Below, piece by piece: positions 44,824-53,938 of a stretch of DNA of 64,000 bases. The notes under the pieces were generated by a model that was given only the letters and a program-made list of their open reading frames with translations, searched no databases and was not told the DNA's origin. The stretch covers positions 26,432 to 90,431 of the forward strand of contig NZ_RAVT01000028.1 in assembly GCF_013464915.1 (NCBI RefSeq), in the 5' to 3' direction. The translations under genes were made by a program, and so were the position numbers. The first letter of the stretch is position 1; every line of letters begins with the position of its first letter. This stretch comes from Stenotrophomonas maltophilia (GTDB lineage: Bacteria; Pseudomonadota; Gammaproteobacteria; Xanthomonadales; Xanthomonadaceae).

Positions 44824-46697
44824 CGCTTGAACAGCGCGTCGATCTCTTCGGGCGTCATGGCCAGCACGCGCTGGACGTCTTCGACGCCCCCCTGGGTGAT
44901 GGGGAAGGCAAACGCCCCGCCCGGCAACGTTGCCGACTGCGTCGCCTCCCCTTCGACAGGCCCAGCGGGCTTGGTCGTCCACTCCGCGGGTTCCTGCCCT
45001 TCGCGCACCTGCGGGTAGGTCTTCCCTGGCCATGCGAGCAGGAGCACGTCCCCACCCATCTGGACGATCGCCTCGATGCCCCACTTCTCCGGTCCATAAC
45101 GCTTGCCCTTGCGGAAGCCGAGCCGGTCGGTGAGCTCCCCACCGGAGATCAGCGCCCGGCTTTCCTCGTGGACCTGCGCCTTGTCCTCGTGTGAACGCCA
45201 GGCGATCTTGTGCTTGCCGAGTTGGCTGGCCAGCTTGTCGCGGGTCGCCCCCATCTGCACCTGGCACACCACATGGGTGCCCACCAGGGATGAGAACGCC
45301 TGAGCCGTCTTTTCGCCGTAGACCAGTTCGATCTGGGCATGGTCCTGGACCGCCATGACGGCCACCACGCCCTTGCTGCGCCCCAGCGCCAACAGTGGGT
45401 CGATGTTCAGCCGTCCAGCGCTGGTGAGCTCGTCGAACACGAAGTAGAGCCCCCGCCCGCCTTCGTTGTCCGGCAGCGCAGGCCCAATGAGATCAGGAAC
45501 AGCCACGTTTATCATCGCAGCGATGTAGGCCTTGGTCAGCGTGGGATCGGGTCCCGATTGAACGATGACCTGCTTGCGGCCGGTGTAGTCGTCCCGAATC
45601 CATTCGGTCATCGAGAAGCGGCGCTTGCCCACCTTGGGCCAGGCGGTGGCCAGATCGTCGACGAGGCGGGTGAAGCCCCCGAGGGTGGACAGCACGCTGG
45701 CAGTGGTCTGGCTCTCGGCGTTGACGATCAAGGCCGCGCCGCGGGGGTAGTGGGGGCGCATGCCCTCGCACATGGCCGCCGCGGGCCGCCGCAGCAGCTG
45801 GGCCAGCTCTGGGAAGCCCCAAGTGCCCGGCTGAGTGTTCTGCAGTTCACGCACGCACCCGATGAAGAGATCCTGGGCGGCCATGGTCCAGAACTTCGAG
45901 CTTCCCTCTCCTTCAGGAATGAGGGAAGCCGCGAAGGCAGCCGCCTGGGTGGGCGTGCGCACGTCTGCAGCCACGTCCCACACATAAGAGCGTGAGTCGA
46001 ACGGCGACACGATGATGGGCCGTTTGAAGATCGAGGTGAAATCCCCTTTGATGTCGTAGAGGAACAGTTTCGCGTCCTTCATCCGTGTCAGCTGTTCCAG
46101 GATGTGCTTGAGGATGACGCTCTTGCCCGAGCCCACGGAACCCGTAAGGAGCACGTGGCGTGCCCACTGCTTCTTCGACAACACCAGGTCGGCATGCAAC
46201 GACAAGGCGAACGGGTCGGCTTCAATCTCCTTGGGTGTGAGTGATCGGCGACGCGCTTCCATGATGGCTTCCTGACCTACCAGCAATTGCGGGCCTGCCA
46301 GGTGCCAGGTGTTGCTCACGGGCTTGGCTTCTTTCAGGAACACACGGACGGCCAGGTAACCCGCCAACGCAAGCGAGACCCCGATGCGTGTCCAGGTGGC
46401 CACCGGGTGGTGATAGGACACCAGCTCGATGAACTCCCGCGCGGGAGCACGAGCCGAAATGCCAGCGGTCAGGACGTGGTAGCCGGTCACCAGACCACCT
46501 TTCAGGGCATCGGTGTAGCGGATGAGTTGGCCTTCCGGGTTGGGCATGAGCCAAGCAATACCCATGGCGCTGACGTAGACCACCCCGAACGTGAATCCAC
46601 CGCCCAGCAAGGCGCGGTGCCAATAGCGGACCGGCTGAGAAGGGGCGACGTTGCCGGGCACCTCGCCTAGGGCGTCATAAGGCTTGGGCTTGCTCAT
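44820..46697 (-). CDS. traD: Conjugative coupling ATPase (VirD4/TraD family)
   Basis: A 625-residue membrane ATPase that links the relaxosome to the secretion channel. Transmembrane helices lie near residues 30-50 and 105-120. Walker A TGSVGSGKSVILKHIL is at 185-200, Walker B YFVFDELTSAG near 420, and a typical coupling-protein pattern MAVQDHAQIELVYG follows. It has no long acidic C-terminal tail like F TraD. ATG 46697 starts within the end of the ankyrin gene, 23 bp before its stop, so the two are translationally coupled. It pairs with the relaxase at 41449. Confidence 0.92.
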   Translation of the reverse strand: MSKPKPYDALGEVPGNVAPSQPVRYWHRALLGGGFTFGVVYVSAMGIAWLMPNPEGQLIRYTDALKGGLVTGYHVLTAGISARAPAREFIELVSYHHPVATWTRIGVSLALAGYLAVRVFLKEAKPVSNTWHLAGPQLLVGQEAIMEARRRSLTPKEIEADPFALSLHADLVLSKKQWARHVLLTGSVGSGKSVILKHILEQLTRMKDAKLFLYDIKGDFTSIFKRPIIVSPFDSRSYVWDVAADVRTPTQAAAFAASLIPEGEGSSKFWTMAAQDLFIGCVRELQNTQPGTWGFPELAQLLRRPAAAMCEGMRPHYPRGAALIVNAESQTTASVLSTLGGFTRLVDDLATAWPKVGKRRFSMTEWIRDDYTGRKQVIVQSGPDPTLTKAYIAAMINVAVPDLIGPALPDNEGGRGLYFVFDELTSAGRLNIDPLLALGRSKGVVAVMAVQDHAQIELVYGEKTAQAFSSLVGTHVVCQVQMGATRDKLASQLGKHKIAWRSHEDKAQVHEESRALISGGELTDRLGFRKGKRYGPEKWGIEAIVQMGGDVLLLAWPGKTYPQVREGQEPAEWTTKPAGPVEGEATQSATLPGGAFAFPITQGGVEDVQRVLAMTPEEIDALFKR

Positions 46698-47511
46698 AGC
46701 CGTTCTGACGATGGTGCATGCGCGTGGGGGTGCGTCCACGCCAGCCGGGCTGCTCAGGGTTAGCGCCGTGGGTCATCAGTTGCAGGCAGACGCGGGCGTG
46801 TTTGTGGAGCGATGCCAAGTGGAGCGGTGCCCAGCCCTGCCCGTTCAATGTCGACACGTCTGCACCGGCTTTCACCAAGGGGGTGACCAGGTGGGCGTGG
46901 CCGAACCGCGCCGCATGGTGAAGTGGCGTGTTCCCGTTGGCATCGGGCATGCGAACGCTGGCGCCCATGCCGATGCAGGCCAACAGCGCCGCTTCGTGGC
47001 CCGCTCGGGAGGCGCCCGTCAGCCAGGCTTGCCAGGGGCCATGGTCTTGGAGGCGTATCGCGTCGGCGTGAGCTGCACGCGCTTCTTCAGCGGCCATCGC
47101 CAGGTCATGGAACAACCCCGTGTGCTGGGCAGGGGTAAGGCGCGACACATGGTCGGCGATTGCACTGAACGCCATGGGTTCGTTCTTGTCGCCCAGCCGC
47201 CGCTCGAAGGCCCGGACCATGTCTAGGGTCGAGGCGTTCTCGGGAGCATCGAAGGTCAAGCGGTGAAGCCCCCACCGGAGATCCACCTGGGGAGCTCGGT
47301 CGGCGTCGCCGTGGCAAACCTGCCAGACCAGGTCGCCGCGTCGTCCCTCGACGGGCGCCAAGCTCAAGGCATGGGCGCGGGCCAGGACGACGGAAGCGTG
47401 CTGCGGCGCGTTGCCGAACTCACGCAGCAAGTCATCCACCAGGACCTCCGTTCGGTGGAGGCCCAGGGGGCGCAGTTGGTGTTGAAGAGATTCACGGTCG
47501 TCCATCCCCAT
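46675..47511 (-). CDS. Ankyrin-repeat protein
   Basis: A 278-residue protein whose last 110 residues are ankyrin repeats: ALLACIGMGASVRMPDANGN, TPLHHAARFGHAHLVTPLVK, and APLHLASLHKHARVCLQLMT. The N-terminal 150 residues are unassigned. Upstream of and coupled to traD. The repeats suggest a protein-protein role at the transfer machine, or a regulator of it. Confidence 0.78.
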   Translation of the reverse strand: MGMDDRESLQHQLRPLGLHRTEVLVDDLLREFGNAPQHASVVLARAHALSLAPVEGRRGDLVWQVCHGDADRAPQVDLRWGLHRLTFDAPENASTLDMVRAFERRLGDKNEPMAFSAIADHVSRLTPAQHTGLFHDLAMAAEEARAAHADAIRLQDHGPWQAWLTGASRAGHEAALLACIGMGASVRMPDANGNTPLHHAARFGHAHLVTPLVKAGADVSTLNGQGWAPLHLASLHKHARVCLQLMTHGANPEQPGWRGRTPTRMHHRQNGYEQAQAL

Positions 47512-47549
47512 GGTTGTAAAGGCGAATCGCCGGACGTCAAGCGAACGCG

Positions 47550-47777
47550 TTAGCTGTTGAGGCGAGCAGCCACCGCTACGCTGAAGTGGCGAAGCATCGC
47601 AGTGTCATGCCAAACGGTCTGTCCCGGGGTTCTGCCGTTCAGTTCTTGAAGCACACTGTCCAAGCTCTTGCCGGCCAGAACCTGGGCATCCACATAACTG
47701 CCAGTCAAGGCGAACGAATTCAATTGCTCGTGAGCAATTTCAGGATAACGGTGGAAATTGGTGGCGTTAAGATTCAT
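47550..47777 (-). CDS. Small hypothetical protein
   Basis: A 75-residue soluble protein. ATG 47777 follows a near-perfect AGGAGG at 5-6 nt. It starts an apparent operon with the ankyrin and traD genes (gap 38 bp). No domain recognised. A promoter-like TTGCCG-16 bp-TAGCAC pair lies 15-45 bp upstream. Confidence 0.7.
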   Translation of the reverse strand: MNLNATNFHRYPEIAHEQLNSFALTGSYVDAQVLAGKSLDSVLQELNGRTPGQTVWHDTAMLRHFSVAVAARLNS

Positions 47778-47791
47778 CAGATCCTCCTACG

Positions 47792-47819
47792 GTGCTATGC
47801 CGATGTGCCTCATCGGCAA
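47792..47819 (-). promoter_or_regulatory. Candidate element promoter of the small-ankyrin-traD operon
   Basis: -35-like TTGCCG (47814-47819), 16 bp, TAGCAC (47792-47797). Same 16-bp layout as the other element promoters but without the C-run or the TGAGTR dyad. Confidence 0.4.
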
Positions 47820-47843
47820 GGTCAAGCTCTATTGCTGGTGAAT

Positions 47844-47932
47844 TGGTGGGTCAGGTAGGACTTGAACCTACAGGGGACGCGATGCCATCAGTTTTACAGA
47901 CTGCCCCGGCTGCATTACCGGACTACTGACCC
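47844..47932 (-). tRNA. tRNA-Tyr (GUA)
   Basis: The minus strand folds as a class II tRNA: acceptor GGGTCAG / CTGACCC, anticodon loop CTGTAAA with anticodon GTA, a long variable arm, T-loop GGTTCAAGTCC, and encoded CCA. The discriminator is A. Its presence inside the element, beside the transfer genes, suggests it helps translate element messages or works as an integration target for other elements. Confidence 0.9.
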
Positions 47933-48106
47933 TTATGAAGCTCCGCCGCTCGGCGCGATGGTCAACCCGGGATGGGTGCCAAGATCATCCAGACAAGCAC
48001 TGTCAAAACCCAGAGAGGGTGAAGCCAGAACATGAACTCGTCGCCATCGAACCGGCGGAGGCTGCGCGGAGGTAGACACGCACTTGTCGGTAAGAACGAC
48101 TCATGC

Positions 48107-48295
48107 TCAGTTGAACATGGTCTCGACGCCCATGTAGATGACGCCGACGAAGAACAATCCCACCAGAGCGGCCTTGGCCATGAACGGTGCCAGCGCGAAA
48201 GCGAGGGCTAGAATGATGATGGCGAAGAAAGCCACCAAAATGGCAAGGGCGGTGTTCTCTACGGCCCATTCGTAGAAGTTAGCAATGAATGTCAT
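48107..48295 (-). CDS. Small membrane protein with TGAGTA operator
   Basis: A 62-residue protein with two hydrophobic helices (residues 15-35, 40-58) in MTFIANFYEWAVENTALAIL and the following residues. No signal-peptide cleavage site. It could be a small pilin-like or coat-like component of the transfer apparatus, but no motif proves this. ATG 48295 has AAGGAGG upstream, and the operator at 48317-48336 lies 22 bp before it. Confidence 0.7.
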   Translation of the reverse strand: MTFIANFYEWAVENTALAILVAFFAIIILALAFALAPFMAKAALVGLFFVGVIYMGVETMFN

Positions 48296-48316
48296 GTCGG
48301 CCTCCTTGGTTGTTTA

Positions 48317-48336
48317 TGAGTAGGTCGGTCTACTCT
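48317..48336. promoter_or_regulatory. TGAGTA operator
   Basis: TGAGTA-N8-TACTCT: same 6-8-6 layout as at 37079, 37290 and 40292, with GGTC as the first bases of the spacer, shared with the 40292, 52613 and 59619 sites. Confidence 0.68.
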
Positions 48337-48439
48337 TGTTACACCTTCAGGAAACCACACCAGGACTGGGTGTCAAGTCGCAAAAAAGCCCGATTCTGTG
48401 AAGAACCGGGCAGTTTTTGATACTCGTTGAGGCTTTTTC

Positions 48440-49012
48440 TTAGCGAGACTGACCGTATCGTTGACGCTCTGCTTCGCGGGCACGTTGCCGCTCAACCGAC
48501 TCTTGCTTCTCGGCGTCCATGAAAGCCTCCCATTGCCCCCTTCCCTGCGACTGATGCTGGGTATGGGACTGGCCCTGAGACGTCCTCTGCGATCGCCAAT
48601 CAGAAACCGATTGGGGAACCCATGATTGAGCAGCTTCGTTCTGAGCAGACTGGATGTGTTCCTCCTTTGCTTGAGCCGTCGTCGCCATCTGACTCGGCAG
48701 CCCCTCCTTTCCCAGGCGTTTGGCTCCTTCATCGGCTTGCTTCAGCTCACGGTCGTGAAGGGCTTCCTTGAATTGCTTCTTCTCCTCGGGAGATGCCGCG
48801 GCATAAGCTTCGTTCCGCTGCATCGTGGTGGCTTCGATGGTCTTGCTCAGTCCGCTGACCTTCTCCTCCCATGCAGAGCGCTCTTCCTTGTGAAAGCGAT
48901 TGGGACGCCCCTGGAGGCGGAGTTCGTCCCGCTGGTCGCGGAGCGTAGTGAGTTGAAGGTCAAGGTCCATTAGGCGGGAGCCGGAACGCGGGGTGGTTGA
49001 CTGTTCTTGCAT
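48440..49012 (-). CDS. Charged coiled-coil protein
   Basis: A 190-residue, strongly charged protein rich in Gln, Arg, Glu and Ala with helix-forming heptads (residues 15-110) and a Gln/Arg-rich tail. No domain recognised. ATG 49012 follows GGAGA. A TTGCGC promoter (49070) lies 36 bp upstream, just after the gene encoding the large ATPase. Possibly a structural or regulatory partner of the transfer machine. Confidence 0.7.
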   Translation of the reverse strand: MQEQSTTPRSGSRLMDLDLQLTTLRDQRDELRLQGRPNRFHKEERSAWEEKVSGLSKTIEATTMQRNEAYAAASPEEKKQFKEALHDRELKQADEGAKRLGKEGLPSQMATTAQAKEEHIQSAQNEAAQSWVPQSVSDWRSQRTSQGQSHTQHQSQGRGQWEAFMDAEKQESVERQRAREAERQRYGQSR

Positions 49013-49047
49013 GGTTGTTCTCCGTGGTGGGGAAAGGGATAGTTTTA

Positions 49048-49075
49048 AGATTGAAGACGGATCGGAAATGCGCAA
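49048..49075 (-). promoter_or_regulatory. Candidate element promoter of the coiled-coil gene
   Basis: CCCCCTTGCGC with -35 TTGCGC (49070-49075), 16 bp, CAATCT (49048-49053). The C-run and -35 match those at 37137 and 52655 exactly. Confidence 0.58.
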
Positions 49076-49090
49076 GGGGGAAGCAGCTGA

Positions 49091-52021
49091 TTAGGCTGCC
49101 TCCTCCACCTCCGGGTCGGCGGGCGGGACTACGTCTTGGAATGCTCCAGGCTTGGACACCTTGATGAGATCCACGCGGCGAACCCCTGCGCGATTGAAGT
49201 AAGCGATGGCGTCGCCCTTGCCTGCCAACAGAGAGCTGAATTCCTCCGGCTTGAACAAGGGTTGGACTTCGCGCTTGCCGCCGCTCGGAACCCGAACAAC
49301 CTTGGACGTTTCAGCGTCAATCTCCGCCTGCGCCTTGGGACCATGCCAGCGCATGGAAGAACCCGGCGGCTGATCCAGCGCCATCATCTGGCCTCCGCCC
49401 ATCCGCTCGAAGTGACTCATGAACACCGCGTTGGGGTGATTGAGATCGTTCAGAGGCGAATTGAGCAGATTGGAGAAGCCTGCCTCGTAGTCCAAGCCCA
49501 TCGTGGGGGATTCGAACGTCGTAAGCAGTGCCGACCCCAAGCGTTCAGCCATGAGCGCGTAGGTCTCGTTCGTTGACCGGTAACACATGATTGACAGGAA
49601 TGAGTAGACAAACTGGCGCGCTGACCACACGTCCTTGAACTTCGCCACAAGGCCTTCATAGTTCTGTGTGGCATAGACGCATGCCATGCCCAGGCTGCGT
49701 GCGATTGGCAACAGGTCGCGCTCCACCTTGCTCACGATGAGTTGGCATTCGTCTTTCAGGTCCCACATGGGCCGCTGGCCTTCGGCTTTCCACACGGCGG
49801 GATCCACCAAGGCCCGCTTCTGGATACCGCTGTAAACCCGCTGGGTCACCAGTGCGCCGATCAACAGTCCAGCGTCGCCGTGAACCGCGGTGGGCAAGCA
49901 CACCCCGACGTGCTTTCCGTAAAGGGCGATGGAAACGTCCACCCCTTCCTCCGTGGAATGCCAAGGAATGCCCTCGTTGTCCCGGAGGTGCTTGCCGCGA
50001 AGCAATACCCCCACCTTGGCACGCACGTTCAGCATGAAGCTGTTGCGGTGTTCCGGCTCCATGCCAGGCCACTTGTTCAGCAAGTAATCCAGTGATGCCG
50101 ACAACAACGAACCAGGCATGCCAATGTCAGGGTGGATGGAGTTGGGCTGGGTGGCCACACGGCTGCTGTAGTCCACCGCCAGTCCTGCATCTTGCGACAG
50201 CCCTTTGATTTCACCGGGGTCGAAGCCCAACCACAAAGCCAACTCCTGGAAGGGTGATCCAGCCACCCACTCCTCGCCCACCTTTCGAGGCTCATTTGCC
50301 AACGACAGCAGCTTGTCCAACGTGGCCGGGGTCCAGAACCAGGCCCGATCCCGCTCTGCCTCATCACTCCACCGAGACAAGCGATCGCTCAATTCGGCCA
50401 GGGAAGCTTCGATCGACGACACGTCATCCCCATGGGCCATGGCGTCGGCGCGGCGGCAAGCCAGATCATCGATGAGAACCTCCAAGCGTCGAGATTCTTG
50501 GATGGCGTGCTGGCGCATCGCCAGCTCATGGTCCTTGAGCGCTTCATGAACGACAGTAACGTGGTCCATGTAGTCCCGTGCGCCGCTCTCCCACACTGCG
50601 TTCTTATCGTTGCGGTCGAACTCGCCACTGACACTGTTAATGGCAATGCAAAGCTGCTGGGCGTCCAATCCTTGGAACGGTGCGAACCGGATGCCAGATT
50701 CGACAATGAGGTCCAACCATTTGCGCAACTCCCCAGCCAGCGCCATCTTGCCATCCGTGACCAACGTCCCGCCGTAACCGTAGAGACGGTGCTGCAAGAA
50801 GGCAGGAATAAGACCCGTCGAAGTCTTGCCGATGCCGCTCTCCCCGAAGAAGAGCAGATGCATCGTAAGGTCGAGCTCCGACAACACCATGGGCATCCCT
50901 GCATCGGGAGCCATGCCATAGTGCTTGCGGGTCAGCCAACCGGTGGCCTGGCCGAAGTTGATCAGTGGCGTCTTGTCCAAGAGCGCGGCTTCGGCCTGCT
51001 GAACGCGCGCACTCACGTGGGTGTTGGCCAGTGCGCCCTGAGTGCCCAGATTGTATTTCTCGCCCTGCTGCCAGAGCTTGGCAGCACGCTCAAGAGCCTC
51101 CCTTTCGGTGTAAACCATCGGATACAACGATGCCAGGCCAAACCCCAGGAAGGCACCCATGTCACCAGGGAGCACGAGGCAAATCGCACCAAGCACGGCT
51201 GCAGCCACTGTCCAGGCAACCATAGCTTTTGCACGCTCGGTGAAGCCCAGCCAAAATCCCTTGTGAACATCAGTGAGGGATTGGACAGCGCAAACCACCA
51301 GTCCGATCGCGCAAAACGCCATCACGGCCATGCCGGCAACTACCATAGAAAGCGTGTTGTCCTTCCCGTCTGGAACAAAGGATTGACCAGAGGCGAACAG
51401 CAATGGGAGCACGAAGGTCAGAACAAATGCCTTCAATGTGGCGCCCAAGCCTTCGCCTTGCTTCAGGGTCACCAAGTAGGGAACGGTCAGCGCCATCGCT
51501 ACCAAGGTCAGCAGAAGCCAGGCCCCACCGGCCGTAGCCGTCAGGAAGATGAACGCCGCCAACGCCGGCAGCGCGCCGAACATGAAACTGGTGGCGGTAC
51601 TGTCCCCGCCTTTGCCTCGATCCTCTGCAAGGACCATGCTCTCGTAGCGACGACCGCTCTTGGTCATCAGATGGCGGGGCGTGGTATCTCGCAGATCGGC
51701 TGGCGTTTCTGGCCACCAAAAGGAGAAGTGCTCAAAGGCGGGACCTTGAATGGACTCCGGAACAATCCAGCGCTGGGTGTGCTCGTTGTAGACGGCCCCA
51801 AGGTCCTTGACGTCCTCCTTGTCTTCGTCGGTGATGACGTTGACCAGCTCTCGACTGGGAATTCGAGAGGACACATCAAAGCGACCGACAACCTCTTCAT
51901 AAAGGTCTTCGGCTTCCTGGCGAATAGCTTCTGCGGCGTCCACCTGATGCCGCCAGCGTCCAGGAACCACACGTCCGGCCAGTGACAACACATCAAAAAC
52001 TGTAGGAATAGCAATGGTCAT
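49091..52021 (-). CDS. Large membrane ATPase of the transfer system (TraG/VirD4-like) with DUF5710
   Basis: A 976-residue protein. Residues 62-90 (DEDKEDVKDLGAVYNEHTQR, then WIVPES) match the DUF5710 pattern. Four to six hydrophobic helices lie between 145 and 300. A Walker A FFGESGIGKTSTG is at about 392-403. Later, WDLKDECQLIVSKVERDLLP can serve as Walker B, followed by MACVYATQNYEGL like a VirD4 sensor strand. It looks like a second, large coupling-type ATPase beside traD. ATG 52021 follows GGAGG. The next gene starts 11 bp upstream, so the two form an operon. Confidence 0.82.
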   Translation of the reverse strand: MTIAIPTVFDVLSLAGRVVPGRWRHQVDAAEAIRQEAEDLYEEVVGRFDVSSRIPSRELVNVITDEDKEDVKDLGAVYNEHTQRWIVPESIQGPAFEHFSFWWPETPADLRDTTPRHLMTKSGRRYESMVLAEDRGKGGDSTATSFMFGALPALAAFIFLTATAGGAWLLLTLVAMALTVPYLVTLKQGEGLGATLKAFVLTFVLPLLFASGQSFVPDGKDNTLSMVVAGMAVMAFCAIGLVVCAVQSLTDVHKGFWLGFTERAKAMVAWTVAAAVLGAICLVLPGDMGAFLGFGLASLYPMVYTEREALERAAKLWQQGEKYNLGTQGALANTHVSARVQQAEAALLDKTPLINFGQATGWLTRKHYGMAPDAGMPMVLSELDLTMHLLFFGESGIGKTSTGLIPAFLQHRLYGYGGTLVTDGKMALAGELRKWLDLIVESGIRFAPFQGLDAQQLCIAINSVSGEFDRNDKNAVWESGARDYMDHVTVVHEALKDHELAMRQHAIQESRRLEVLIDDLACRRADAMAHGDDVSSIEASLAELSDRLSRWSDEAERDRAWFWTPATLDKLLSLANEPRKVGEEWVAGSPFQELALWLGFDPGEIKGLSQDAGLAVDYSSRVATQPNSIHPDIGMPGSLLSASLDYLLNKWPGMEPEHRNSFMLNVRAKVGVLLRGKHLRDNEGIPWHSTEEGVDVSIALYGKHVGVCLPTAVHGDAGLLIGALVTQRVYSGIQKRALVDPAVWKAEGQRPMWDLKDECQLIVSKVERDLLPIARSLGMACVYATQNYEGLVAKFKDVWSARQFVYSFLSIMCYRSTNETYALMAERLGSALLTTFESPTMGLDYEAGFSNLLNSPLNDLNHPNAVFMSHFERMGGGQMMALDQPPGSSMRWHGPKAQAEIDAETSKVVRVPSGGKREVQPLFKPEEFSSLLAGKGDAIAYFNRAGVRRVDLIKVSKPGAFQDVVPPADPEVEEAA

Positions 52022-52031
52022 CGTGGCCTCC

Positions 52032-52601
52032 TTAGCGCGGGTTGTATTTGTTACAGGCCGCTGCCTGCTCGTTAGTGAAATCGCTCAGCCCTTGCGCAGC
52101 CGCTACGGTCAACTGCTGGCACTGAGTCAAACTCAATTCAAGATGAGCTTTCTCCTTCTTCGCGCCACTAACAAGACCAGTTAAGGTGGAGATGAGGCTC
52201 GAAGCGGTTACCTTCTGGTATTCCGCTGGGCTCAACAGAGCGGCTTCGGACGACTCACTCTTGTTGGAAATCGCTGACGCCAGCGCCACGCAGGCAAGCG
52301 TGAAAGTTAGCAAAGCCAAAGAGACGCCCTTGCTGATGTGGGGTTGGCTGGCCAACCTGACCTGGGTGGCATTCAGCTGACCGAGCTGCCACTGCTTGCG
52401 ACTTTCAGGCGTGGAGCAAACTGGAACCCGATCGGAAGGGATGTAGTAGTAACTGTCATATACCCCAGCGCCTACTTCTTCCCGCTCCAATCCAAGTTTG
52501 CTTGGCTCACCGAGGAAGAGCTTTCCATGGAGATGAAGCCATCGGCTTCCGAAAGAAAGCTTGCGCTTCCGATACTGCTTGAAGAGTTGATCAAAGATCA
52601 T
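52032..52601 (-). CDS. Single-pass membrane protein with operator
   Basis: A 189-residue protein with one hydrophobic helix near residue 95-112 (GVSLALLTFTLACVALASAI) and a Gln/Ala-rich, periplasmic-looking C-terminal part with two cysteines. Unassigned. It is the first gene of an operon with the large ATPase, and it has the element promoter plus the TGAGTA dyad. ATG 52601 follows GGAGG. Confidence 0.72.
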   Translation of the reverse strand: MIFDQLFKQYRKRKLSFGSRWLHLHGKLFLGEPSKLGLEREEVGAGVYDSYYYIPSDRVPVCSTPESRKQWQLGQLNATQVRLASQPHISKGVSLALLTFTLACVALASAISNKSESSEAALLSPAEYQKVTASSLISTLTGLVSGAKKEKAHLELSLTQCQQLTVAAAQGLSDFTNEQAAACNKYNPR

Positions 52602-52612
52602 GAGTGGGCCTC

Positions 52613-52660
52613 CATATAAACTGACCTACTCACGAATAGCGCATTTCCACCGATGCGCAA
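52613..52660 (-). promoter_or_regulatory. Element promoter/operator of the membrane protein-ATPase operon
   Basis: On the minus strand CCCCCTTGCGC (-35 52655-52660), 16 bp, TATTCG (52633-52638), then TGAGTAGGTC (52623-52632) with a degenerate second arm. The 12 bases CTATTCGTGAGT are identical to those at 37283 and 40285. Confidence 0.75.
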
Positions 52661-52667
52661 GGGGGGA

Positions 52668-53879
52668 TCATTCGATCCCCGACTTCTTCGCCCAAGCATC
52701 CAAGTCCGCGTTGGCTTTCTGCTGCCAATCGCTCATCGGTTCGGAAACCGGTGCTCTGACCTTCTTCGGCATCGTGGCTGGCGCACGCTGCGTTGACGGT
52801 TTGGGCTGGGCCGCTTTCCGCGCTGAGTCCGCCACCATGGGACCAACGACAGGCTCAGGCTTCTCAATCGTGGGTTCGGGCCCGGCCTGCTCTGAAAGCA
52901 AGGCTGGAGACGGCGCGATCACGGGGGCTTCCACCACCTCGGGCAGCTGCTCGGGAACCACCGGAGTGGCAACCGGTGCCATGGGAGCGGGCGCGATAGG
53001 CGACGATTGGTCGTTCTTCTCTTGCAGGATGTAGATCGCCCCAGCGACCAATGCCACCGCCACCACGCCGCCTACGACCCATGGCAAACGTGAGCGGGGC
53101 TTGGATTGCAATGACGCTTGCGGTATCTCTGGAAGCGTGCCGTCGGGTGAGTTGCTAGGCTCCTCAACAGCACCGAGAGCCAACTCGCTCTGCCCGATGG
53201 AAACGTCATCGGTCACCTGAGGCTCTACGAGAGCCTCTGCTGGTAAATCCGAAAGGGCATTCAACTCCTGTGCCAATCCAGGCGCTTCCACGACCGGCTG
53301 TGGTTCAGTCTGGGCTGCGACAAGAACCGCTTCGCCCACCTCAACCGCATCAGCTTCGCCGGCAATGGCGGCTGGCTCATGGACGGACAACGCTTCGACC
53401 AAGTCCTCAGCTGCCATTTCCTCGAAAGAGGCTTTTTCCTCCATATCGTCGCCATTTACACGGACATGGTCCTGAGCCATTCCGTCCGCCACGAGAGAAC
53501 CCGCCGTATCGGTCTTCAAGAAATCTGGCACCACATCGACCTTGGCCGATTGGACCGCAGGGGGACTCGACTTGGCTTCCGTAGCCTTAACTCGTTCCTC
53601 TGCGGCCTTTGCCCGCTTCGCGTCCAGTTGTGCCTTGGCTTCCTTCGCTTTCTCTGCTGCAGCAGCAACGCCTTTCTGGGTCAACTCTGCGGCACGCTTC
53701 CCGATCACGCCGGCCCAATGACCGGCAGTCTTCAAGGCTTCCTTGGTGTTGTCGGACACCACCTTGTTGTCCCCGAGGGGGGATACACCCAACGCGTCGT
53801 CACGGGTGGTCTGAAGCTCGCGTTTGCGTTGCTCACGGGCCCGTTCCCGCATGCGCCGCTGCTTTTCAATGTCTGACAT
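52668..53879 (-). CDS. Bitopic Pro/Ala-rich membrane protein (TonB/TraB-like layout)
   Basis: A 403-residue protein with a cytoplasmic part of about 270 residues rich in Ala, Lys and Glu (EKAKEAKAQLDAKRAKAAEE), a single helix (LPWVVGGVVAVALVAGAIYI), and a Pro/Ala-rich periplasmic tail. This is the layout of envelope-spanning TonB- or VirB10-like proteins, but there is no VirB10 C-terminal barrel. AGGAGG precedes ATG 53879. It could be a linker of the transfer machine. First of the relaxosome-side genes that follow upstream. Confidence 0.72.
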   Translation of the reverse strand: MSDIEKQRRMRERAREQRKRELQTTRDDALGVSPLGDNKVVSDNTKEALKTAGHWAGVIGKRAAELTQKGVAAAAEKAKEAKAQLDAKRAKAAEERVKATEAKSSPPAVQSAKVDVVPDFLKTDTAGSLVADGMAQDHVRVNGDDMEEKASFEEMAAEDLVEALSVHEPAAIAGEADAVEVGEAVLVAAQTEPQPVVEAPGLAQELNALSDLPAEALVEPQVTDDVSIGQSELALGAVEEPSNSPDGTLPEIPQASLQSKPRSRLPWVVGGVVAVALVAGAIYILQEKNDQSSPIAPAPMAPVATPVVPEQLPEVVEAPVIAPSPALLSEQAGPEPTIEKPEPVVGPMVADSARKAAQPKPSTQRAPATMPKKVRAPVSEPMSDWQQKANADLDAWAKKSGIE

Positions 53880-53938
53880 AGCTTCCTCCGTGTTCGATGG
53901 GGGAGCCCGAGAGCCGATGGGCCCTCGGGCCTCGTTTG

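Noticed and set aside
47962..48033. 23-codon hydrophobic frame MFWLHPLWVLTVLVWMILA on the minus strand
   Set aside because: The product looks like a small membrane helix, but no convincing start or ribosome-binding site is visible; it could still be the end of a non-ATG-started gene.
50432..51985. 517-codon open frame on the plus strand
   Set aside because: Antisense to the large ATPase gene with its Walker A and transmembrane helices.
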